From Schistosoma mansoni (lineage: Eukaryota; Platyhelminthes; Trematoda; Strigeidida; Schistosomatidae): a DNA stretch of 64,000 nt. Below, in pieces: positions 39,601-46,763 of the stretch. Numbering within the stretch: the stretch's first letter is position 1; each line of letters starts with the position of its first letter. The notes below the pieces were generated by a model. It searched no databases. It saw nothing but the letters and a program-made list of their open reading frames with translations, and had not been told where the DNA came from. The DNA is taken from the NCBI RefSeq assembly GCF_000237925.1, contig NW_017386088.1, positions 267,087-331,086 on the forward strand, written 5' to 3'. Made by a program: the position numbers and the translations under genes.

Positions 39601-42600
39601 CGGGGTGTGGCCCCCTAAGAAAACCACCTGCTTCAGTTTGGGCACCTGGGCAGTATCACAGCCCTCACACAAATTGAGTGAGATTTGTGTGGCGCACATG
39701 TATCTGATGCTTCCTTGTACCAATATTTATGTGTTTAAATAATAATAATAATAATAACAGGAAAGTTATTTGACACAACAATGATAATAATATTCTTTAC
39801 ATTTACAATTTAGATTTCATATCAGTGACAGGAACTAAGGAATTCTCAACATTATTGACTCATTTTAGGCTGATTAATAATCAGTATTAATGTTGTCTAG
39901 TTTTTATTGTCAGTCGAATTTTACTGATCAAGGGCTACACAGTCAACTTAGGGATCAGTTAGTGATGCTGGATAATCTAAGTCAGTATCCAACAGGGAGC
40001 ATCGATTCCTTTAAGATTGTGGACACAATTAACTGCTGATCAGTGTTAACTAACATAAAACCTAGATACTAGACTTTCTGGCTTCAGCTGTCTACCACTG
40101 AGTTAACTTAAGTAAAAGACTTTTATCAATCTATTGATATCAGCGAACTGAGTTACGTCCGTAATACAGTTGTTGTATTGTGTGAACTCATTAAATCATG
40201 CTATGTCCTCAATTGGCTTATCTGTTGTTTTTTTCATTCTGCTTCAACTCTAGTCTCTAACACGACTAGAGTCGTAGCCACTAAACAAATGAAATAGGCC
40301 TAACATCAACTTAGCCGAAAGGAATACTTATCCATTAGCCCATACGTGTATAACACTTCAGTTTAAGTTAATACGGTATAGATATCTGCATGATGGAGTA
40401 CTTATTGCGGTCATCCAACTTACTAAAACTGCATGAAAGTACCTATGAAATACAACCAACAAACTTCATCACACTATTTACTTCCGATGTGTAACATGCA
40501 TAGTCGGTCGAGTAGAAAGCACATGCTGAATAGTGTGAAGTCTTCATTCAGATTAAATTGTATGCAAGAGAAACTTGGAATTACAATGACACTGTATTTG
40601 CTACAAATCAAGGAAATAACAATTCCCGAATCTGTTTAAAACGTACTCTAGTAGCTGTGCCCCACCGCTTGAAGACTGTAAAACACTGTGACCACATACG
40701 AATACATTTCACGGAATATAGAAACTAGTACCTATGTACAAACTTTCACCAATTACACGAAGCATGCATATTCGTTCACTGACCGTAGATCTTATCTTGA
40801 CGCATTAGGTGGATAGAGTTATGCAGTTTACAACACTTGTCTTTCGTGTTTTCACCATGCCAATCAAATCGGTTGGAGATAGCGGTAAAACCAAAAGCAA
40901 TAAAACCAAAGTCCAAGTGAAGGTCTTACCATTAAAATGTTTCACGCAGCTAGCCAGCATTTTCAGTAATCCTGCCTTCCCACAGACAGACAAAAATCGA
41001 AAGAGATTGGTGCTAAGAATAGTAGTCTTCCATGCACCATGGACTTCTAGTCCCAGTGGTAGACATTTTAGGCTAACAATGAGAACCACTTATATATAAT
41101 CGCTCTCAAACAGTTGTCCCTAGGTCTCCGCGGTGATCCTCCCAGGTTCAAAAGAGCGTCATTACTAACCCGATTTCCTTCTATCAGGTCCGTCATTAAG
41201 AAATCTCTTCCTGTAGTGTGGGTAATCAGGTGTTACTCACCGCCCACACATCTCTCTGTCACTTGAATGGATCTTCCAACTTTGACTTAACTTATTTCTT
41301 ATCGTTTTTTTCTTTTGTCACTTATAGTTATTCAAATGCATATGACAGAACTCTTAAAAGCACTCAACTATTATCGACAATTAGATGACAGAAAACGTGT
41401 ACTTGACATTCTAGTGTTAATGGTATGTTAAATTATTGGGATAATTTGTCAAAATTGATTTCTTATATATTATGACTCTTGTCTACTATGTGTAGGTGTA
41501 TGTACTCTATATTTATTGATACTGCTTTTGTGTGAAGTAAGTACTAGGAACGCTATCCTAACATAAGTAGTGAAGCATAGTTCATTTCCGCAGTTTATTA
41601 GTTGATAGACGAGTGCGTTAACTACCCTCTAGCAAGAAATCGTTTATCGTTGATCATTAAGATTAATCCCATCAATATTTACTCTCGTACTGTAATGATA
41701 GATAGATACTCGACTTTTGATCATTATTAACATCAAATTCAATGTAACTTGATTTTCGCAGTATGAAAAATTCACTTCAGAGAGGGATACATAAAAATCA
41801 TAAGCATAACCCACGAATCATTTGTTTTTTGCCAACACGCTTATTGTAACTCACTGGTACTGTTCAAAGCGACCAATGTTAGTATAAAAACACCATTTGG
41901 AAGTATTCGTTCTTAACAATACAGATTATATGGGCTGCTGTGCTAATACCGACTGACAATTGTGCTACCTATTTTCATGCCGTGTAGTAGTTTGATTGTT
42001 TTGCTGTTAATGACTTCTTGTTTTTAAGTATGCCCGTGAGGCCTAATCACATAACTCCCTTCCTTGTCATGTTATTTTTAGTAAACTATGGTATATTCTT
42101 GATGACTACTAAGAGAGGAGTTGTATTCATGCACTGGGTCATTAATCACACTAAATTTCGAAGTAACTATCCTTGACACAATTTCTAGATCTACTTAACC
42201 TCAAGCTTGTCGTCATGGATAGTCTGAGGACTCTGATACTGCTCTAAACCCCGATACCAAAGGGAGCGATTTTCTTTTTGAACGTTTGACTGGAAAACTT
42301 AGTCTTAATTTGCTTAATACAGTGAGTTTGTAAGTGGAAAATCAGTCAGTTGTAGTGAACATGAACAAATATGTATCTTCAGAAGGGGGTTTGTGGAGAT
42401 TTTAGTGATCTTATAGTTGAAATCATGAACCAGTTGAAGCTAGACCACCATAAAAAACCTGAAAGCACTGGACGGCCGTTTCGTAATACTGTGGGACTCC
42501 TCAGCAGTGCGCAAAAGATATTTCCTGGAGTTCCAGTGAGAAGCAGTGACCAGTGGAGTACGACCAGGTCTATTGTGAGATAGTAACTCACTGAAGACAA

Positions 42601-43568
42601 TGGTAGACGGTTGCTCAATTTAGTGGATTGATTGAACTTAGACATTAATACTGTTGAATGCTCAGTGGTCTAGTGGTTAGGCGCTCGCGCGCAAGACTGA
42701 TAGGTCTTGGGTTCAAATCTCGCGAGGCGGGATCGCAGATGCGCACTGCTGAGCAGTCCCACAATAGAACGGAATGGCCATCCAGTGCTTCCAGGTTTTC
42801 CATGGTGGTCTAGCTTCAATTGATTCATGATTTCAACCATAAAATATGTATCAGTTTAAACTGGTACATATATCAGCACAGTGAGATGAATGCTTAACGA
42901 GTCGAAAAAATAACAATATTACCGATATCCGAAAACGCTAAACATTGGAGAATGAAGTTCGAGAGGGATGGATTCACGGAATAAAAAGTAGCGGAATTCA
43001 TGGTCTATTAGGGGAAGATAGAGAATAAGTACATATGTGCCATTGCAGCCGATTATGAGCCATAATAACTATGATCTCCGACTAGTGATCACAGTTATTG
43101 CATATACTTTAACCATGGAGTCTATGCCTAGTAACGCACCTCGTACTAATAGTTTATGATAAATATACTTTTGTTATATCCCAATGAGTAGAAAAAATAT
43201 ATTTATTACTAACTTTCTACCTAATGCTAAATTTATGTGAAACTATCAAGTCCAACCTTGGCACTGATACTTAATGGTTTGTTTTCTAATGACATACCTT
43301 AGTTCGATCGTCCTTAACTTTCTTTTATATCCTTAATCCCATAAGATTAAAGGAAGCAAGCGTGTTAAAATGGTTATATATTTACAAGGACATACATTTA
43401 ATATTCCTATTGACATATGTATATATATTGCTATTTTAGGCAGCAGCATTGAACTCAGTCAATGAATATGTGAAACGAAATGAAGTGTCCAAATCATTTC
43501 ATATATTACGTGAACATTTTGGTTTTAAAAGTTTACCTTCAAACCGTTATGTTGTTGATATTTTATAA
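9678..43568 (+). CDS. ANAPC5: Anaphase-promoting complex subunit 5 (APC5), 16 coding exons, ~885-889 aa
   Basis: Scaffold/TPR subunit of the APC/C ubiquitin ligase that drives mitotic exit. Coding exons: 9678-9872, 9909(or 9897)-9997, 10045-10241, 13814-14000, 16105-16243, 17563-17849, 19291-19372, 21608-21691, 26909-26976, 30151-30252, 31372-31492, 33224-33420, 36102-36378, 38754-39162, 41328-41422, 43440-43568. All junctions keep frame. Landmarks matching human APC5 in order: N-terminal helix [66 protein letters not shown] (human FGHYQQAELALQEA); [65 protein letters not shown]; and a C-terminus ending NRYVVDIL (human GVPLINHL). It is longer than human APC5 (755 aa) because of Asp/Gly/Asn-, Thr- and Asn/Asp-rich insertions in exons 3, 6 and 14. 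A ~30-residue stretch after GHVK has no clear counterpart. Intron 12 uses a GC donor. The start is the ATG at 9678: upstream in-frame sequence soon meets a stop, and the N-terminus aligns. Confidence 0.93.
10394..10673. repeat. 280-bp element with 32-bp terminal inverted repeats
   Basis: The ends 10394-10425 and 10642-10673 are reverse complements over 32 nt with four mismatches (shared block GCTACCTCGACGTGGTG). The interior carries no reading frame. No target-site duplication is evident. It lies 16 bp upstream of a LINE-A fragment in ANAPC5 intron 3, so it may be a MITE-like insertion or the structured 5' leader of that LINE. Confidence 0.6.
10690..11790 (+). mobile_element. LINE-A (RTE-like) fragment with reverse transcriptase, degraded
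   Basis: The plus-strand frames read [42 protein letters not shown] (catalytic YADD at about 11000-11011), [29 protein letters not shown], then [20 protein letters not shown]. This is the palm-to-C-terminus order of RTE-like reverse transcriptases. Several frame breaks are visible. It lies sense-oriented in ANAPC5 intron 3. The endonuclease region is absent. Confidence 0.8.
11790..13179. other. Unique-looking part of ANAPC5 intron 3
   Basis: About 1.4 kb of AT-rich intron with no open frame matching APC5 and no repeat that I recognise. Confidence 0.4.
13180..13705 (+). repeat. Family B interspersed repeat, copy B1
   Basis: A full-span copy at 13213-13705 is preceded by a stray family-B tail (13180-13212). 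In plus orientation a copy starts near CCCCAAATGCCCTGGTACGG. It includes AGTCCACCTAGGGGAGTTGG and CCACCTGCTTCGGTTTGGGC, and ends ACCAATATTTATGTGTTTAA followed by an A/T-rich (AAAT)-like tail. The 3' simple-repeat tail implies retroposition, but I see neither tRNA boxes nor a protein. The family is unnamed here. This copy ends 108 bp upstream of ANAPC5 exon 4. Confidence 0.8.
14027..14543 (-). repeat. Family B repeat, copy B2 (inverted relative to B1)
   Basis: Full-span copy in reverse orientation, from the TTGGTACAAAAGGG tail side to GGCATTTGGGGG at 14543. Its tail lies about 26 bp after the exon 4 splice donor. With B1 it forms an inverted pair around exon 4 (13814-14000). Confidence 0.8.
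15776..15918 (+). repeat. Old SINE-2-related copy with tRNA-like head and hammerhead remnant
   Basis: The A-box-like GGATCAGTGGTCTGGAGG is followed by a B-box-like GTGGGCTCGATCTCC. It then reads CACTACTGAAGAGTCCC, then GAAATAGCTGTCCAATGC. The core CTGAAGA fits CUGANGA and GTC precedes the would-be cleavage site, but stem II is not well paired. It looks like a diverged subfamily of the second hammerhead SINE. Confidence 0.6.
16277..16588 (-). repeat. Family B repeat, copy B3 (truncated)
   Basis: Reverse-oriented copy lacking its 3' tail. It starts at the CCGTGGTAGCCGG block and runs to AAGCACTTAGGGACATAAT. It begins about 33 bp after the ANAPC5 exon 5 splice donor (16243). Confidence 0.75.
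17055..17185 (-). repeat. Family B repeat, copy B4 (3' end only)
   Basis: It retains the tail (TTTATTTAAACACAAATATT), the ACAAAGGAGCATTGGATATA block and GGGCTGTGATACTGCCCAG. The rest is missing. It lies in ANAPC5 intron 5. Confidence 0.7.
18448..18546 (-). repeat. SINE-2 fragment, ribozyme end
   Basis: On the minus strand it reads CACTGCTGAGGAGTCCC, then GGGACGAAATCG, then CCCAGTGCTTCC and the shared tail ending near TTGAAATCATAAG. Core CTGAGGA is intact, but the cleavage triplet is altered from GTC to GCC. The tRNA head is absent. Confidence 0.65.
18745..19030 (+). mobile_element. LINE-A 3' end with TGAC-type tail
   Basis: It begins in the last codons and 3' UTR shared with the 25.5-26.2 kb copy (GACATGGCTCAGAATCGATC, then GAATCCGGTGTTCATCTTGT). 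It ends in GTAGCTGACTGACTGACTAA. Short tandem-repeat 3' ends rather than poly(A) are typical of RTE-clade LINEs. It lies in ANAPC5 intron 6. Confidence 0.75.
19528..19835 (-). repeat. Sm-alpha-like hammerhead SINE, near full unit
   Basis: On the minus strand: A box TAGCTGAGTGG, B box GGTTCGAGTCC, then CCAGCTGACGAG, AGGACGAAAC and GTCCTGGATT (hammerhead), then the distal region to the TTGTTTGGATCTTCCCATTG block. The ribozyme core is present but stem II has one mismatch. It is the best full-length reference in the window and lies in ANAPC5 intron 7. Confidence 0.85.
20249..20282. repeat. (ATT)n microsatellite
   Basis: An imperfect run of ATT/TTA triplets directly joins the next SINE copy. It probably represents that insertion's simple-repeat tail or target. 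Confidence 0.85.
20283..20478 (-). repeat. Sm-alpha-like hammerhead SINE, diverged head and ribozyme
   Basis: Recognised by AAGCAAAGATGGATAGTGGC, GGGACTCGTCAGCTGGAT, and the tRNA-like portion ending GTTATCCATTTAGCTACTGA. Substitutions in the stem II/GAAA region suggest an inactive ribozyme. Confidence 0.7.
20505..20830 (+). mobile_element. LINE-A C-terminal fragment
   Basis: The plus strand reads [20 protein letters not shown], then [20 protein letters not shown], then TKIWP. This is the RTE-like C-terminal tail in diverged form. No 3' UTR or tail follows, so it is truncated at both ends. It lies in ANAPC5 intron 7. Confidence 0.7.
21290..21450 (-). repeat. Sm-alpha-like SINE, strongly diverged
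   Basis: The block order of the family is retained (TTTAGGACGCTCGTTTCATC, GGATGTACTTGTATCCTAAA, CCAGGACTCGAACCTAATAC), but both ribozyme and B box carry changes. It is an old copy near the ANAPC5 exon 8 acceptor. Confidence 0.6.
22807..23006. other. Assembly gap (200 N) in ANAPC5 intron 8
   Basis: Exactly 200 undetermined bases. The 21-nt sequence immediately right of the gap (23007-23027) also occurs at 22107-22127, so the gap probably falls in or beside a repeated element. No ANAPC5 exon is demonstrably lost here. Confidence 0.97.
23413..23530 (-). repeat. Sm-alpha-like SINE, ribozyme half (left arm of inverted pair)
   Basis: The minus strand reads CAGCTGATGAGTCTC, then ATATGGCGAAACGCGCGTC, then TTGGATTCC. 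Core CTGATGA and GAAA are present but stem I is weakened. It stops at the B-box side and is joined to a plus-strand copy. Confidence 0.75.
23531..23890 (+). repeat. Sm-alpha-like SINE, circularly permuted full unit (right arm)
   Basis: It begins with the distal part (TCCTAAACATCAATGGGAAG, then CACCCCATTGCACAAGCAAG). It enters the tRNA-like head (GACTCAGTAGCTGAGTGG) and B-box region, the ribozyme (core altered, three extra bases at the cleavage site), and the distal part again up to ATGCCAATAAGAGACTGATC. Having distal sequence on both sides of the head shows the family can occur as head-to-tail units. Confidence 0.8.
23924..24945 (-). mobile_element. LINE-A (RTE-like) 3' half, antisense in ANAPC5 intron 8
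   Basis: From right to left it encodes [100 protein letters not shown], then the 3' UTR and tail at about 23924. At least one stop separates two long frames (24644-24904 and 24185-24409). It is 5'-truncated after the catalytic motif. Its 3' ~685 bp is almost identical to the plus-strand copy at 25549-26250. Confidence 0.85.
25549..26250 (+). mobile_element. LINE-A 3' end, mirror copy of 23.92-24.61 kb
   Basis: It encodes the same 74-residue frame (25748-25972) as the antisense copy, starting [19 protein letters not shown], with the same 3' UTR variants (CCGGCGTTGATCTTG, CTATGTCCTGATACACAACC). It ends GTAGCTGACTGAATCAGA. The 5' break is at about 25552. Confidence 0.85.
26322..26460 (-). repeat. 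SINE-2-related remnant with hammerhead
   Basis: The minus strand reads GCACTGACGAGAAGTCCC, then GAATGAAACAGTCATC, then CAGTGCCTCCAGG. Stem I partners GCACTG and CAGTGC remain, with GAAA beside ATC. The tRNA-like head is barely visible. Confidence 0.5.
27243..27530. repeat. Degenerate tandem repeat, unit about 85-88 nt
   Basis: The motif ATACA(C/T)ATAGGC(A/G)TAGA recurs at about 27331, 27416 and 27504 (third copy diverged). A second shared block, TTACAT, lies between units. It sits in a ~0.9-kb segment of ANAPC5 intron 9 (27040-27960) that is less AT-rich than its surroundings and matches no other repeat in the window. Confidence 0.45.
28385..28880 (-). mobile_element. LINE-B (RTE-like) 3' fragment
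   Basis: The minus-strand frame reads [60 protein letters not shown], followed by a frame break and the 3' end CATTGGGAGTAACAGGAGTA with its TAAG-type tail at about 28390. This is the C-terminal tail of the LINE that is nearly complete at 49.84-52.62 kb, although a diverged subfamily. Confidence 0.8.
29610..30050 (-). repeat. Family B repeat, copy B5
   Basis: Reverse orientation. The tail TTTATTTATTTAAACACATA is at 29617, and the body runs to GTAGTGAGTAGGACTTTCCT at about 30045. The 5' ~100 bp is missing. It ends 100 bp upstream of ANAPC5 exon 10. Confidence 0.8.
30408..30930 (+). mobile_element. LINE-A 3' fragment
   Basis: It reads [19 protein letters not shown], then a stop, then [20 protein letters not shown], then the shared 3' UTR. 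It ends GTAGCTGACTGAACGACTGA. It lies 155 bp after the exon 10 donor of ANAPC5. Confidence 0.8.
30945..31075 (-). repeat. SINE-2-related remnant
   Basis: The minus strand reads CCACTGAAGAGTCTC, then GGATGAAATAGC, in the same order as the old copy at 15776-15918. It is heavily diverged with no usable ribozyme. Confidence 0.4.
31556..31627 (+). mobile_element. LINE-B 3' stub (~70 bp)
   Basis: It consists only of the last bases of the LINE-B frame and its tail (GGTTGGAGAATGCTGGTCGG, then GGGAGTAACAGGCGTAAGTA). This is an extreme 5' truncation. It starts 63 bp after the ANAPC5 exon 11 donor. Confidence 0.8.
31880..32397 (+). repeat. Family B repeat, copy B6
   Basis: Full-span copy from AAATGCCTGGTACGGTCGAG to ATATTTATGTGTTTAAACAA and a short AAAT tail. 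It lies in ANAPC5 intron 11, about 390 bp after exon 11, opposite in orientation to copy B5 upstream of exon 10. Confidence 0.85.
32603..32790 (-). mobile_element. LINE-B 3' fragment
   Basis: The TTACTTACGCCTGTTACC tail side is followed by the antisense of the C-terminal frame ([19 protein letters not shown] type). It is truncated after about 180 bp. Confidence 0.75.
34098..34436 (+). mobile_element. Probable solo LTR (339 bp) of an LTR retroelement
   Basis: The block starts TGTAAGG and ends TATAAC. It is flanked on both sides by the hexamer GCTAAC (34092-34097 and 34437-34442), as expected of a target-site duplication. Inside are a TATA-like CTATAAATACATG (about 34278) and a polyadenylation-signal-like GGGAATAAAATTCC (about 34320). 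No internal region or partner LTR is present, so this is a fossil left by LTR-LTR recombination. The family cannot be named, and the 3' end is not a canonical CA. Orientation is inferred from the TATA-then-AATAAA order. Confidence 0.55.
34796..34866 (+). repeat. Family B repeat, copy B7 (3' tail only)
   Basis: Only CGCATATGTATCTGGTGCCC, then ACCAATATGTATGTGTTTAA and an AAAT-type tail remain. A 5'-truncated family B insertion in ANAPC5 intron 12. Confidence 0.8.
35455..35653 (-). repeat. Sm-alpha-like SINE ending inside its ribozyme
   Basis: The distal region and most of the hammerhead are present (minus strand AGCTGACGAGTCCC, AGGACGAAACGCGCGTC, CTGGATTCC). The copy stops at the base of stem I, so the tRNA head and the 5' strand of stem I are missing. 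The core is otherwise clean. Confidence 0.8.
36430..36945 (+). repeat. Family B repeat, copy B8
   Basis: Full-span copy from CCCCAAATGCCCTGGTACGG to ATATTTATGTGTATAAATAA. It starts about 52 bp after the ANAPC5 exon 13 donor (36378), in sense orientation. Confidence 0.85.
37195..37490 (-). repeat. Family D repeat (shared with 44930-45260)
   Basis: On the minus strand it shares CGTTGATCTGAACAGA, then AAGCGAAACG, then GTTATTCACTAA-side sequence with the plus-strand stretch at 44.9-45.25 kb. There is no frame or promoter box. The class is unknown. Confidence 0.45.
38045..38140 (-). repeat. tRNA-like remnant
   Basis: The minus strand has CATCTAAAGAGCATCGTGC, then TCTGGGTTCGACTCCGCTC. The B-box GGTTCGACTCC is perfect but there is no acceptor-stem pairing. 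It is probably the head of a SINE rather than a tRNA gene. Confidence 0.4.
38270..38640 (-). repeat. SINE-2 full copy: leader, tRNA-like head, hammerhead
   Basis: Read on the minus strand: leader (AGTGACCAGTGGAGTTCTAT), A-box-like GGCTCAGTGGTCTATCAG, B box GGTTCGATTCTC, then GCACTGCTGAGGAGTCCC, AGGACGACACGGCCGTC and CAATGCTTCC. The core CTGAGGA is intact but GAAA is changed to GACA, so the ribozyme is probably dead. It lies in ANAPC5 intron 13, 113 bp before exon 14. Confidence 0.8.
39225..39763 (+). repeat. Family B repeat, copy B9, with (AAT)n tail
   Basis: Full-span copy from CCCCCAAATGCCCTGGTACG to ATATTTATGTGTTTAAATAA, followed by an AAT run. It starts about 65 bp after the ANAPC5 exon 14 donor (39162), in sense orientation. 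Confidence 0.85.
40800..41280. other. Low-AT segment of ANAPC5 intron 14 with overlapping open frames
   Basis: Both strands are open for about 95 codons (40805-41099). Composition changes here (CCCAGTGGTAGAC, CTCCGCGGTGATCCTCCC). No family is recognised. It is probably part of an interspersed element whose other copies are not in the window. Confidence 0.3.
42386..42510 (-). repeat. SINE-2 ribozyme end (left arm of inverted pair)
   Basis: The minus strand reads GCGCACTGCTGAGGAGTCCC, then CAGTATTACGAAACGGCCGTC and CAGTGCTTTCAGG, then the shared tail. Core, GAAA and GTC are present and stem I (GCACTG/CAGTGC) is perfect. Only stem II is weakened. The tRNA head is missing. Confidence 0.75.
42511..42845 (+). 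repeat. SINE-2 near full copy (right arm of inverted pair)
   Basis: Leader (CCAGTGAGAAGCAGTGACCA), A-box-like GCTCAGTGGTCTAGTGG, B box GGTTCAAATCTC, then GCACTGCTGAGCAGTCCC and GAACGGAATGGCCATC, CAGTGCTTCC. The core positions GA and GAAA are changed, so it is inactive. It lies head-to-head with the preceding arm in ANAPC5 intron 15. Confidence 0.8.
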
Positions 43569-43593
43569 ACAAGATGTATTTTTGTAATAAGTG

Positions 43594-43612
43594 TTATATA
43601 TATATATATATT
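43594..43612. repeat. (TA)n microsatellite in the ANAPC5 3' UTR region
   Basis: About nine TA units 26 bp after the ANAPC5 stop codon. AATAAG just upstream is the nearest thing to a polyadenylation signal. A canonical AATAAA is not close by. Confidence 0.85.
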
Positions 43613-43839
43613 TTAAATGTGTGTAATCACAATTTTGTTAATCCCGGTCAGTCACTTTAACCGAGAAAATTGTTTAACATGTTGACATGTTTATGATATC
43701 TCCTTTACAACTCTGTGGAAGTTAGAACGTTTGCAGTCCGAGTGGATCTTGAATATAAGTAGTATTCAATTTACAGAGTTTTACTGAAAAACGTAGAGTT
43801 TTCAACTATATTCAAAGCTTAGATCACATTTAAAAAACA

Positions 43840-44160
43840 GTCAGTCAGTCACAACGTAGAACTTCGTATGTACGTACATCAGTTCGAGTTGCCATACCAC
43901 ATTAGCACAGAGATGCAGTTGTCGATTCAAATCCCATAGTGGTAGAAGTAGTAAGAGTATAAGCAGTAGTTGAAAAGATTAGAGTTTGAAGATATTATTC
44001 AAGGAGTAGAATCCAGTGAAATAAATTTGGAAAGAGAAAAGAAGAAGGGACATGAAGAATTCAGAAGATTGGAATTTGGGAGAACACAAAGAGTGGATGC
44101 GCCTTCGCCACTACAAACGATTTTGAGCCATGTCATTTAAAAACCAGTTCCATACGATAA
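43840..44160 (-). mobile_element. Old LINE-A 3' UTR remnant
   Basis: The TGAC-type tail (AGTCAGTCAGTCACAACGTA) is followed by diverged 3' UTR blocks (CAGTTCGAGTTGCCATACCA) and a CATGTCATTTAAAAACC end. Similar decayed pieces occur at about 43020-43100 and 44160-44500. Confidence 0.55.
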
Positions 44161-44764
44161 TGTTAAATTGCAACTAATTGCAAAACAACGTAGGTTCTAC
44201 AGCATGATTTCGTCGCGTTAAGTTATCATACCTCACAACACAACGAAAAATCAACAAGATGAGCATTCTAAAGAAGTTGAAAGAATAGTATTTTAAATGG
44301 CAGTGAAAAAGTTAAATAGAGAATACACCATAAAAAGGAATGAACTCGAAAAATAAAAGATATAAATAGATGTTAAGGTTTAGTGTCAACAGGAAGATAA
44401 GGAATGGGTATACATGCTACTTTGGAAAACGTTAAGTTGTCGATTAACGTAATCAATCAATTCCGACTAGTAATTACGATTTCAAAGTATATCACGACTG
44501 TTTTCCAATATCGAATGTGAGAAATGGTAGGATTAATCTGTTTTGTAAATGCAAACCAAAACAATACAAGGGGTAGAAGTCCACCCTTTCCCAATGTCTT
44601 TTCTGTATTGTCAAGTTTCAATATCAATCGGAGGGAAATTACCTGTTAACTATATAATGTACAGAAGCACTTCTAGAAATAACGCTTTTGGAATACTCGT
44701 GCTAAAATCAGAACTACATTCCCAGCTGTGCTGCGAAGCGTTGATTGGCAGATATGTCTTTATC

Positions 44765-44915
44765 ATGCCCTAGTACGGCCGAGGGTGAAGAGAGTCAGAT
44801 CTCCCTCTCGATATGTTCTCACACGGCCACGCGTATACAGCTACTGCCTTCTCGTGGCGCGAATGTTTACGAAAATGAGGACTAAAAGTGAATGTCCGGG
44901 AGCTTTAACCGGGTT
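44765..44915 (+). repeat. Family B repeat, 5' part of copy B10
   Basis: It starts ATGCCCTAGTACGGCCGAGG and runs to GGGAGCTTTAACCGGGTTAG, then gives way to family D sequence. The matching 3' part resumes at about 45365, so the copy appears split by an insertion or rearrangement. Confidence 0.65.
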
Positions 44916-44929
44916 AGTGGTCCTTATCT

Positions 44930-45260
44930 GCCTCCAGTTCAATCGTATGCCGATCGTTATTGAAGTATACATCCCGGCTACCCTCTTATATAATCGACCT
45001 AAATCGCGTCAGTGATTAACGGAATTAAGTAGGTCGAATACCCGATTGCATTTTTCATACGTATATTTCTTACAATCGTTGATCTGAACAGATAATGAGA
45101 CGAAGTGAAGGAAGCGAAACGAAACTTGGCAACTCGCAGCGGTGGAGGCGAGTGAAGCAACTCTATTTAATCAACCGTGAGTCAATATTTATAATCAAAC
45201 AAAATAAGTTACGGACACAATGAATAGAGTAATTAACGCACACGTAAATAAGAACATACA
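44930..45260 (+). repeat. Family D repeat between the two halves of B10
   Basis: It shares ATCGTTGATCTGAACAGA and the AAGCGAAACGAAAC block with 37195-37490 (minus). It lies exactly where copy B10 is interrupted, consistent with insertion of D into B. Confidence 0.45.
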
Positions 45261-45364
45261 GGGTTAAGCGAATAAGTGACAGGGAAAAAATGTGACTTGG
45301 GAAGAATGAATAAACTGGTCTGTCCAGAGGCTGGAATAACCTACGCGAGTTTGACACAGTTTCA

Positions 45365-45690
45365 GCCCCTGCGTTGGAAGATCCACATGGAGTTCGGAAA
45401 CCCTGATTCCCAACCAATGGTGCACATGGGCTCCAAGATCCTGACGAAATAAAAGGGGTATGGACCTATTGTTGTCCATGGCCACTATGGGACTGTCCCC
45501 CGATGTTGCTCCACTACCTTGTTGATAAGACCTCTAGGTCGGAGATTCGGGGAGTGGTGGCCTAAGAAAGCCACCTGCTTCGGTTTAGGCACCCGGGTAG
45601 TATTGTAGTCCTCGAACAAGTCGAATCATGAAGTGCATATATATTTGGTGTTTCCTTGTGCCGTTTGATTTAAAACAAATAAAAAGTATA
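45365..45690 (+). repeat. Family B repeat, 3' part of copy B10 (diverged)
   Basis: It retains CCAATGGTGCACATGGGCTC, GCCACCTGCTTCGGTTTAGG and a degenerate tail. More substituted than the other copies. Confidence 0.65.
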
Positions 45691-46763
45691 TTGACTAGCC
45701 ACAAGGGAGTCCGAAATTGGTTGCCTAGTTCCGTATCCAAAGACATTGTCACTGAGCGATTGTTGAGGACTTGCAAAGCTTAGGTGTATATGGACAAAAT
45801 GTTCGTCTAACTTGTGATCCGCTGAGTAGAGACCTTTTCTTTGGAGTCTGTAATTAGTAACTCGACAATGGATGATATGAATATAAATAGTCAGATAAAC
45901 GATTCTGCTTAGGTTCTTTACATCCTGCTGTCAATGTTTCGACCTTCATTACTCTATTTCACCAGTTATTTCGTAATATTTACTCCGATTTGAGTTTCTA
46001 CCATCATTTACGCTATTTATTCCTTTTCTGTCTCGAATTTATGGCGAAGTACCTCATTCGAGTGAGTTGTGTGGTGCACTATGTTGTGCATCACCAAGCC
46101 GCACTGAACAGTCAGACACCTGTATATGGGCCGAGATTTCACTGTAACATTTTATTTACGTTTCTTCTAAACGATGTTAAAAAACATGGAATCTATACTA
46201 AACAAAGTGGGTTAATTGTCGTGACCTTCATAAGTTATGAAGTCAACCCAAAATTTTCTGGTGGCTTAAACTAAACATCAAAGCCACATTTTACAAGATA
46301 AGATGTAGACAATCGAGAAATTCAGTACAATTACGGTTATAAATTACTTCAGAACCAAGTTACAGGGTAGCACAGCGTCTGTATGGGAATTATTTTGGGT
46401 AGCCTTTCAGACTTAGTGTCCTAAACTCGTTAAAACGGCACCAACACAAGTCATAGTAAAGGAGCAGACAAGAACACAAGCAGTTCACCAAGGGATTTTC
46501 GGACGTTATGTCCAAAAAAAGGTATTGATTCCGAGGGTGATAAAATATTAAGGTCAAACACTTTTTCAGTTTTGGATGTATTTTACTCACACAGAACTGG
46601 ATGTCCTATAAAATAAAAAGCTTTGACCGACTTAAAAACAGCAAATAATGGTAACTGCGCAGTACTCAAGACGAATCAATAAAAACAAATTCGTATATTA
46701 TATGTTTGGTGCTTATAGATTACAAATGCCGGCTCACAAACTAAATTTTAAGAAAGAATATCA

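Noticed and set aside
40809-41099. Plus-strand frame starting MDRVMQF, like the SEC61G N-terminus
   Set aside because: The start codon is GTG, the similarity stops after seven residues, and the true SEC61G exon 1 lies at 46911-47004 on the other strand.
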